A stretch of 10,705 nt of DNA from Bryobacteraceae bacterium (lineage in GTDB: Bacteria > Acidobacteriota > Terriglobia > Bryobacterales > Bryobacteraceae). Below the pieces are notes generated by a model, which had not been told where the DNA came from, searched no databases, and worked only from the letters and a program-made list of their open reading frames with translations. The translations under genes and the position numbers were made by a program. The DNA is taken from the NCBI GenBank assembly GCA_030044325.1, contig JASHWA010000173.1, forward strand, positions 1 to 10,705, in the 5' to 3' direction. Positions 5,767 to 10,705 of this stretch are shown here, piece after piece (positions within the stretch are counted from its first letter, which is position 1; every line of letters starts with the position of its first letter).

Positions 5767-6764
5767 CCCACCAGGCCACCCACGAGTCAACCCACGACCC
5801 GGATATCGTTTCGAGCGACGCCGAGTGTCCCGCCTGCGGTTCGACGGAAATGCGCACGCTGTTTTCGGCCACCGACCGGCTGTACCGCACCACCGAAAAA
5901 TATTTTCTGATCGTCGAATGCCGCAACTGCCGGCTGATCCGCCTGCATCCGCAGCCCACGCCGGCCGAGCTGCGCCACTATTACCCCTCGGACTACTGGT
6001 TCGTTCCGGAAACCGGCGCGGCCGATACGCTCGAACAGGCCTACCGGCGTTTCGTTCTGCGCGATCATCTGCGCTTTGTCGAGCGCGCGCTGCGCGATTC
6101 GGGCGAGCAGGGAATCGTGCTCGACGTCGGCTGCGGCGGCGGTTTGTTTTTGCAGATGCTTTCCGAGCGGGGCAAGGTGAAAGGAATCGGCCTGGATTTT
6201 TCGCTCGACGCCGCGACGGTGGCCGCGCGCGCGGGCGTTCCCGCGATTTGCGCCACGCTTTCGCGCGCGCCGCTGGCTCCGGAAAGCTGCGCGGCCGTCA
6301 CCATGTTCCACGTGCTCGAACATCTGTACGATCCGGCCAGCTATCTCGATTCCGCGCGCCGGCTGCTGCGTCCCGGCGGGCGCCTGATCGTGCAGGTTCC
6401 CAACGCCGCCTGCTGGCAATTTCTGCTGTTCGGCGAGCGCTGGAACGGAATCGACGTGCCGCGCCACCTCATCGATTTCCGCCTGTCCGACCTGGAAATG
6501 CTGCTCGACAACTGCGGGTTCGAGGCGCTGCGCTTCAAGCATTTTTCCTTGCGCGACAATCCCGCGGGCATGGCCACCAGCTTCGCGCCGTGGCTGGATC
6601 CCATGGCGCGGCGCATGCGGGGAGTGGCCGAATCGCCGCGCATGCGGCTGTGGCGCGACCTGCTCTATGTTGCGCTCGCCGCGGCGTCGATTCCCTTCAC
6701 GCTGCTGGAAGCCGCGTGCCGCGCCGGATCGACCATCATGGTCGAGGCGCGCAAAAAAAAGTGA
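5763..6764 (+). CDS. Zinc-ribbon class I SAM-dependent methyltransferase
   Basis: Counting from a CTG at 5763, the protein has 333 residues. It opens with a zinc-ribbon-like pair of knuckles, C22-x-x-C25 and C53-x-x-C56, followed by a class I methyltransferase domain: VLDVGCGGGLFL (119-130) is the SAM-binding motif I, MFHVLEHL (181-188) is the motif common in the Methyltransf_23 group, and RLLRPGGRLIVQVPN follows. A hydrophobic segment near the C-terminus (about 302-322) may dock it to the membrane. The start is unclear: no ATG, GTG or TTG occurs in frame between 5616 and 5850. CTG at 5763 overlaps the glycosyltransferase stop as CTGA; GTG at 5613 would mean a 154-base overlap; ATG at 5850 would remove the first CxxC. 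Proteins of this layout commonly methylate or tailor sugars and lipid-linked glycans in polysaccharide loci; the acceptor is unknown. Its last codons contain a slippery A run before the TGA. Confidence 0.82.
   Translation: MTHQATHESTHDPDIVSSDAECPACGSTEMRTLFSATDRLYRTTEKYFLIVECRNCRLIRLHPQPTPAELRHYYPSDYWFVPETGAADTLEQAYRRFVLRDHLRFVERALRDSGEQGIVLDVGCGGGLFLQMLSERGKVKGIGLDFSLDAATVAARAGVPAICATLSRAPLAPESCAAVTMFHVLEHLYDPASYLDSARRLLRPGGRLIVQVPNAACWQFLLFGERWNGIDVPRHLIDFRLSDLEMLLDNCGFEALRFKHFSLRDNPAGMATSFAPWLDPMARRMRGVAESPRMRLWRDLLYVALAAASIPFTLLEAACRAGSTIMVEARKKK
6755..6761 (+). other. Slippery heptamer A AAA AAG before the stop codon
   Basis: Eight A residues (6753-6760) and a G place A AAA AAG in the reading frame of the first methyltransferase, directly before its TGA at 6762-6764. 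This is the same heptamer used for -1 frameshifting in Escherichia coli dnaX. A -1 slip would continue into GTG ATG TAC, the start of the second methyltransferase. A GAGG at 6744-6747 lies 7 nt upstream and a small GCCAT/ATGGC stem-loop at 6785-6800 lies downstream. Whether slippage occurs is not shown. Confidence 0.35.
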
Positions 6765-7477
6765 TGTACGATCGATTGCGCGACGCCATGCCCGGATGGC
6801 TGCGCCGCCGCGTGCAGTTTTTCGAAGCGTCGATGCAAGACGCCGCCGCGGGGTTCGCCGGGTCCCTGGAAGCCGGCGCGCGCGTGCTCGATGCCGGCGC
6901 CGGCGAAGGGAATTACAAGCCGCATTTTTCGCGCCAGCGCTACACCGGGCTCGATTTGGCGGTGGGCGACGCGAAGTGGGATTATTCGCGCCTCGACGTC
7001 GTCGGCGATCTGGCGCTGCTTCCGTTTCCGGACGGCGCCTTCGATGCCGCGGTCAACATCGTAACGCTCGAGCACGTCACCGATCCGGCCCGCGTGCTCG
7101 GTGAACTCGCCCGCGCGCTGGCGCCCGGCGGGAAAATTCTGCTGATCGCGCCCCTGGAATGGGAAGAGCACCAGCAGCCCCACGATTATTTCCGCTTTAC
7201 GCGCTACGGATTGCAATACCTGCTCGAGCGCGCCGGATTTTCGGACATTTCGATCCAGCCGGTGGGCGGATTTTTTCACCTGTTGGCGCGACGGTTATGG
7301 AACGGATTGCAGTTCTTCCCCGGTCCGATGATTTTCGTCGCGGCGATTGTTTTCGCTCCGATGGCGCTGGTCCTGCCGCTGTTCGAGCCGCTCGACGCGA
7401 AGAAAAGTTTCACCCTGGGTTTCCTCTGCCGCGCGCGCCGTTGTAATAAATCGGCCTCACCGCCGTCTTCAGCGTAG
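6764..7477 (+). CDS. Class I SAM-dependent methyltransferase (type 11-like)
   Basis: The ATG at 6764 shares its A with the TGA of the preceding gene (TGATG), so translation is probably coupled. The 237-residue product has motif I VLDAGAGEGNY (41-51), a GLDLAVGD loop (62-69) with the acidic SAM-binding residue, LPFPDGAFDAAVNIVTLEHV (86-105), PGGKILLIAP (121-130) and the less common EWEEHQQPHDYFRFTRYG (132-149), shared by a subgroup of Methyltransf_11 proteins near glycan loci. A hydrophobic segment at 184-206 suggests membrane association. The last dozen residues (CNKSASPPSSA) look like an unconserved tail after the usual end of the domain. Together with the glycosyltransferase and the first methyltransferase it probably modifies a surface polysaccharide; the acceptor is unknown. 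An upstream GTG at 6761 is an alternative start. Confidence 0.85.
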   Translation: MYDRLRDAMPGWLRRRVQFFEASMQDAAAGFAGSLEAGARVLDAGAGEGNYKPHFSRQRYTGLDLAVGDAKWDYSRLDVVGDLALLPFPDGAFDAAVNIVTLEHVTDPARVLGELARALAPGGKILLIAPLEWEEHQQPHDYFRFTRYGLQYLLERAGFSDISIQPVGGFFHLLARRLWNGLQFFPGPMIFVAAIVFAPMALVLPLFEPLDAKKSFTLGFLCRARRCNKSASPPSSA

Positions 7478-7505
7478 AATGATTCTTAGTGACGCGAGGT
7501 TTCCC

Positions 7506-8468
7506 ATGCTTTCACGCTCCATCGCTCTAGCGGTTTTGACGTCGATTTCCACCTTCGCCGGCGCGCTGCCCGGCGTCGATCCCGTTCTTCTGCAACTGGT
7601 GATGCCCGACGCGACCGTGCTCACCGGAATCCAGGTGGATCAAACCCTCGCCTCGCCCTTCGGCCAGTACGTGCTTTCGCAAATGCAGCCCAACGATGCC
7701 GGCTTCGTCGCGTTCATCACCGCGACCGGCTTCGATCCGACCAAGAACCTGACGCAGGTGCTCGCCGCGACCGGCGCGCCGCCGGTGACGCAAAGCAACG
7801 CGCTGATCCTCGGCCGCGGAACGTTCGTGCCCGCGCAGATCGGCTCGGCCGCCATCGCCGCGGGCGGCTCCGTCACGACCTATGGCGGGCTGAGCGTGAT
7901 CACCGCGCCCAACGACAGTTCCAATACCGCGGTGGTCTTTTTCAACAGCACCACGGCCGCCATCGGAAATGTTTCCGCCGTCGACGCGGCCATCGATCGC
8001 TGGAACTCGAAATCCTGGTACACGGGCAACCTGAGCGCGCCCGCCCAAGCGGCCAGCACGGCCAGTTCCGCATGGTTCGTGACGCAAACTCCGCTCTCCG
8101 ATTTTCTGAGCGGGAAGCTCGGCGGTAATCTGGGCAGCGCGGCGCAGAGCAACCTGTTTCAATCCATCACCGCGGCTTCGGGCGGGATCAATTTCGGCGC
8201 CGCTTCGATCACCGTCACCGGCGCCGCGGTCACCACCTCGCCGCAGAATGCCCAGGCGCTGGTGAACGTTCTGCAGTTTTTGGTTTCGATGCTGCAATCG
8301 AACGCGAACAATTCGACCGCCAGCACCATCGCCAGTGCGGCCAGTTTCTCCACCAACGCTTCGACGGCGCTGATGACGCTCACCATCCCCGAGCAAACCG
8401 CCGAACAACTGTTCATGCAGAACGACTCGTCGCAGTCGCGCCCGCGCCACAAAAAACCGGTCCAGTAA
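7506..8468 (+). CDS. Secreted conserved hypothetical protein, Ala/Ser/Thr-rich
   Basis: The 320-residue product begins with a signal peptide (MLSRSIALAVLTSISTFAGA, cleavage probably near residue 20). The mature part starts LPGVDPVLLQLVMPDATVLTG, followed by a segment VDQTLASPFGQYVLSQM and then ITATGFDPTKNLTQVLAATG. This layout (a statement about maximum values, an SPFGQ(Y/F)VLSQ block, then TGFDPxxxL) matches my memory of hypothetical proteins repeated in Solibacteres genomes, but I know of no assigned function. The middle and C-terminal parts are rich in Ala, Ser, Thr and Asn, with one Trp-rich patch (WNSKSWYTGN near 163-172), and the tail is basic (RPRHKKPVQ). No catalytic or binding motif is recognisable. 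Start choice: GAGG at 7495-7498 sits 7 nt before the ATG at 7506. It lies 28 bp after the methyltransferase, so it may be the last gene of that run or have its own promoter. Confidence 0.78.
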   Translation: MLSRSIALAVLTSISTFAGALPGVDPVLLQLVMPDATVLTGIQVDQTLASPFGQYVLSQMQPNDAGFVAFITATGFDPTKNLTQVLAATGAPPVTQSNALILGRGTFVPAQIGSAAIAAGGSVTTYGGLSVITAPNDSSNTAVVFFNSTTAAIGNVSAVDAAIDRWNSKSWYTGNLSAPAQAASTASSAWFVTQTPLSDFLSGKLGGNLGSAAQSNLFQSITAASGGINFGAASITVTGAAVTTSPQNAQALVNVLQFLVSMLQSNANNSTASTIASAASFSTNASTALMTLTIPEQTAEQLFMQNDSSQSRPRHKKPVQ

Positions 8469-8474
8469 GCGTGG

Positions 8475-8497
8475 GACAGCCGGTCTTGCCGGCCGTC
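8475..8497. terminator. Palindrome between convergent genes (possible bidirectional terminator)
   Basis: GAC-A-GCCGG (8475-8483) and CCGGC-C-GTC (8489-8497) pair over eight base pairs with one mismatch and a TCTTG loop. It fills the 33-bp gap between the stop of the plus-strand secreted-protein gene at 8468 and the stop of the minus-strand hydrolase at 8502, the usual place for a bidirectional terminator. There is no T tract on either side, so factor-independent termination is not assured. The GTGGGACAGCCGG...GCCGGC form also resembles dispersed intergenic palindromes that I recall from acidobacterial genomes. Confidence 0.5.
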
Positions 8498-8501
8498 ATG
8501 C

Positions 8502-9959
8502 TCAATGCCGGAGGAAATCGACTCCCATAAAACTTAACCCCGCAATCGATCCGTTCGCGGCCAGGCGAAACACGACCGGCGATCCATTCACCCCGCGTCC
8601 CCTGGCATCGAACGTGTCGTAATGATAATGTTCGAGCGGCGCGTGCAATTTCGCCCATTCGAGCGTCAACCCTCCGTTTGCGACCGCGATCTTCACGTCG
8701 CCGTACCCCGCATCGCTGTACACTCCCGCGTAATCCGCCAGCGCGTGCGACGGCGTGGTTCCCTGCGCCCTCTGCTCGGCGCGGCGCTTGCGCTCGGCCT
8801 GGGCTGCCTTCATCTCCTCCTGCGCGTGGCCCATCAGCAGCGCGTTCCAGTCGCGCTCCGGGAATCCGTGCAACAGGTCCAGAATCGACCAGCGCAGCGC
8901 CTCCGGCAGGTTATCCTGATCGAGATTCGAGAGCACCATCACCGCGGTTTTTTCGCGCGGGATCAGCGTGATGTCGGAGCGGAAGCCGTCGATCGCGCCG
9001 CCGTGTGAAACCAGGTGCAGCCCGCGGTAATCGACGATGAACCACCCCAAGCCGTAGCTCATCAGGTCGACGTCGGGATTCCAGTCGCGCCCCGCGTCTT
9101 CCGGCCGCATGGCCATCTGCGGCGTGTGCATCTCTTCCACGTTGGTTGCCGAAATCAGCCGTTTCCCGTCGATTTCGCCGCCGTTCAACTGCAATCGCGC
9201 CCAGGGAATCAGATCGGTGATGCTCGCGTTGACCGCGCCCGCGGGCGCGATGTTGTCGAGGTTGTGCCAGGCCACCACCTCGGTTCTCCGATGCGGGCTG
9301 GCGTGATCCGGCGCGGCTTGCGCGGCCGCAACGTCGGTGCTCGCCGATTTCATGCCCAGCGGCTCGAAAATCCGCTGTTGGATAAACTGCTGCCAGGTCT
9401 CGCCCGAAGCTTTCGCGACCGCGAGCCCCGCGGCCGAAACCATGATGTTGTTGTACTGCCACGCGGTGCGGAACGGCTTCGACAATTTCACGTACCCAAC
9501 GCGCCGGATGATCTCTTCCTGCGACCATGACGTGCCGGTCCACAGAACATCGTTGCGGCTCAGCCCGGTGCGATGGCACACCAGGTCGCGCAGCGTCACC
9601 TGCTCGCTCGCCAGCGGGTCCGAGAGGCGGAAAAATTCGATGTGCCTGCGAACCGGATCGTCCCACGACATTTTTCCGTCGTCCACCAGCATCGCCATCG
9701 AGGCCGTGGTGAATGCCTTGGTCATCGATCCGATGGCGAACACCGTGTTCGCCGTAACCGCGTCCGGCTGGCCGCGCTCCTTGACGCCGTAACCTTTCGC
9801 CAGCAGCACGCGATCGTCTTTGACAATGGCGACGGCGATCCCTGGTGCGTTCCAGGCCTTGAGCGCGGCTTCGGCCAGCGCATCCACCTTGGATGTATCG
9901 AGCGGCTGAGCGCCGGCGATTCGCACCAGCGCGGTAAGGATCAGAAGTGTTCGCATCAT
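8502..9959 (-). CDS. Secreted serine beta-lactamase-like hydrolase (class C/esterase family) with DUF3471-like tail
   Basis: This 485-residue protein carries an export signal (MMRTLLILTALVRIAGAQ) and a beta-lactamase/transpeptidase-like fold: S78-M-T-K81 with the nucleophilic serine, Y169-N-N171 as the YxN motif, and H319-G-G321 in place of the KTG box, as in class C esterases and EstB-like or DD-peptidase-like hydrolases. The segment VTLRDLVCHRTGLSRND (121-137) and the YGLGWFIVDYRG region (302-313) are typical of the family. A helical charged linker (380-398) leads to a C-terminal beta domain (about 408-485) of DUF3471 type. The substrate cannot be assigned; the family includes esterases, peptidases and true beta-lactamases, and the HGG box argues against calling it an AmpC enzyme. 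Two consecutive ATGs (9959 and 9956) are possible starts; neither has a clear Shine-Dalgarno. It faces the aidB-like gene across 16 bp. Confidence 0.88.
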   Translation of the reverse strand: MMRTLLILTALVRIAGAQPLDTSKVDALAEAALKAWNAPGIAVAIVKDDRVLLAKGYGVKERGQPDAVTANTVFAIGSMTKAFTTASMAMLVDDGKMSWDDPVRRHIEFFRLSDPLASEQVTLRDLVCHRTGLSRNDVLWTGTSWSQEEIIRRVGYVKLSKPFRTAWQYNNIMVSAAGLAVAKASGETWQQFIQQRIFEPLGMKSASTDVAAAQAAPDHASPHRRTEVVAWHNLDNIAPAGAVNASITDLIPWARLQLNGGEIDGKRLISATNVEEMHTPQMAMRPEDAGRDWNPDVDLMSYGLGWFIVDYRGLHLVSHGGAIDGFRSDITLIPREKTAVMVLSNLDQDNLPEALRWSILDLLHGFPERDWNALLMGHAQEEMKAAQAERKRRAEQRAQGTTPSHALADYAGVYSDAGYGDVKIAVANGGLTLEWAKLHAPLEHYHYDTFDARGRGVNGSPVVFRLAANGSIAGLSFMGVDFLRH

Positions 9960-9975
9960 TGGTAAGATACAACAC

Positions 9976-10705
9976 GTGAACCATGAAGTTTTGAACCAGG
10001 CGCCGCCGCTGGTGGACTACAATCCCTTCGCCACGGATCGCGCTCTGCGCGAAGCGGTCGCGCGCGAGGGCGCCGGCTGGGCGTGCGGCATGATCGACGC
10101 GTTTGCGCGCGAAACCGGCAGCGCCAAGGTGATCGAATGGGGCGCGCAGGCCAACGAAAATCCGCCCGTTCTCGATACCCACGATCGCTACGGAAACCGT
10201 CGCGACCAGGTCGAGTTCCACCCGGCGTGGCACCATTTGATGCGGCTCGCCGTCGGGCATCGCATTCATGCGCTTCCCTGGATCGAGGAGCGCGCGGGTG
10301 CGCACGTGGCGCGCGCGGCGCTTGCCATGATCGCTTCAGAAAACGAAGCCGGCCACCTGTGCCCGATCTCCATGAGCTATTCCGCGGTCCCCGTGCTGCG
10401 TCATCACCCCGCTCTCGCGGGGGAGTGGCTGCCGCGGATTTTTTCCAACGAATATGATGCTCGATTCCGGCCGGCATCCGAAAAATCCGGCGTGTTGATC
10501 GGCATGGCCATGACCGAAAAACAGGGCGGCTCCGATGTCCGCGCCAACTCGACGCGCGCGGAGAAAATCGCCGGCGATGAATATTCGATTCACGGCCACA
10601 AATGGTTCTGCTCGGCGCCGATGTGCGACGGGTTTCTGGTGCTCGCGCAGGCTCCCGGCGGGCTTTCGTGTTTCTTTCTCCCGCGCTGGACGCCCGATGG
10701 CAAAC
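9976..10705 (+). CDS. aidB: AidB-type acyl-CoA dehydrogenase (partial, 3' end missing)
   Basis: The first 243 codons of a flavin-dependent acyl-CoA dehydrogenase family protein are present. The match to Escherichia coli AidB, from memory, is extensive: EAVAREGAGWACG (residues 24-36), NENPPVLDTHDRYG, VEFHPAWHHLM, a SENEAGHLCPISMSYSA stretch, LIGMAMTEKQGGSDVRANST and GHKWFCSAPM followed by GLSCFFLPR. AidB belongs to the adaptive response to alkylating agents in Escherichia coli; it binds DNA and FAD, and its enzymatic role there is unsettled. Here the TEKQGGSD segment is the flavin-contacting motif of the dehydrogenase fold. The start is GTG at 9976 (MNHEVLNQAPPLVDYNPF); the ATG at 9983 is out of frame and stops after two further codons. 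Ribosome-site quality is poor (GGTAAG at a long spacing). The gene leaves the window on the right, so about half of the usual length of roughly 540 residues is visible. No ada-box or other alkylation-response site is evident upstream. Confidence 0.9.
   Translation, partial: MNHEVLNQAPPLVDYNPFATDRALREAVAREGAGWACGMIDAFARETGSAKVIEWGAQANENPPVLDTHDRYGNRRDQVEFHPAWHHLMRLAVGHRIHALPWIEERAGAHVARAALAMIASENEAGHLCPISMSYSAVPVLRHHPALAGEWLPRIFSNEYDARFRPASEKSGVLIGMAMTEKQGGSDVRANSTRAEKIAGDEYSIHGHKWFCSAPMCDGFLVLAQAPGGLSCFFLPRWTPDGK

Noticed and set aside
5825..6763. Upstream part of the open frame that contains the second methyltransferase
   Set aside because: It is an arginine/alanine-rich out-of-frame reading of the first methyltransferase. 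Only the part from 6764 has methyltransferase motifs.
7527..8450. Long minus-strand open frame opposite the secreted protein
   Set aside because: Gly/Arg-rich composition without motifs; the plus strand has a signal peptide and a ribosome site.
8502..9959. Antibiotic-resistance AmpC beta-lactamase
   Set aside because: The SxxK and YxN motifs are shared with many esterases and peptidases; the HGG in place of KTG, the length and the DUF3471-like tail point to a general family hydrolase.
9960..10305. Minus-strand frame overlapping the start of the aidB-like gene and the hydrolase
   Set aside because: The plus strand matches AidB closely over its whole visible length, and the minus frame shows only low-complexity arginine-rich sequence.
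1..10705. CRISPR array, tRNA, rRNA, insertion sequence or phage genes
   Set aside because: No direct repeats with spacers, no cloverleaf-like sequences, no transposase or phage protein motifs were seen on either strand.

Overview
This window most likely comes from a high-GC soil Acidobacteriota, probably the Solibacteres/Bryobacterales side. That placement is inferred from the uniformly GC-rich coding sequence, the style of the conserved hypothetical proteins (the zinc-ribbon membrane protein and the secreted Ala/Ser/Thr-rich protein resemble families I associate with that phylum) and the lack of any enterobacterial or phage signature. No rRNA, tRNA, CRISPR array or intact insertion sequence was seen.

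Layout. Positions 1-141 hold the 5' end of a minus-strand secreted protein that runs off the left edge. Positions 142-418 are a lower-GC patch with two tiny convergent ORFs, one resembling the first residues of a Uma2-family nuclease. Positions 418-4620 form a minus-strand cell-envelope block. In transcription order it holds a RodZ-like HTH/transmembrane/DUF4115 protein, a 276-bp gap with a strong hairpin, a two-helix membrane protein with a cytoplasmic zinc ribbon, and a class A penicillin-binding protein of PBP1b architecture (UB2H, GT51, transpeptidase). Positions 4621-4710 are a short divergent promoter region. Positions 4711-7477 are a tightly overlapping plus-strand run: a GT2 glycosyltransferase, a zinc-ribbon SAM methyltransferase and a second SAM methyltransferase, which look like a surface-glycan tailoring module. 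Positions 7506-8468 encode a secreted protein of unknown function. A palindrome lies between it and a convergent minus-strand serine beta-lactamase-like hydrolase (8502-9959). Only 16 bp away and divergent, an AidB-type acyl-CoA dehydrogenase starts at 9976 and runs off the right edge.

How the genes may work together. RodZ in model bacteria links MreB to wall elongation, and PBP1b-type enzymes build peptidoglycan, so the minus-strand block is plausibly a wall-growth or cell-shape cluster. The conserved zinc-ribbon membrane protein sandwiched in it is an uncharacterised candidate partner. The divergent glycosyltransferase and methyltransferases probably build or cap a cell-surface polysaccharide.

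Most notable observations. First, the glycosyltransferase half of the PBP lacks several residues known to matter for GT51 catalysis (the second catalytic Glu is Gln, and the Lys-Asn pair is Gly-Cys), while its transpeptidase motifs are intact. Second, the two methyltransferase genes meet at an A AAA AAG slippery heptamer directly before the stop codon, in exactly the register in which a -1 shift would fuse them. I did not find a defence island or other wholly new system.
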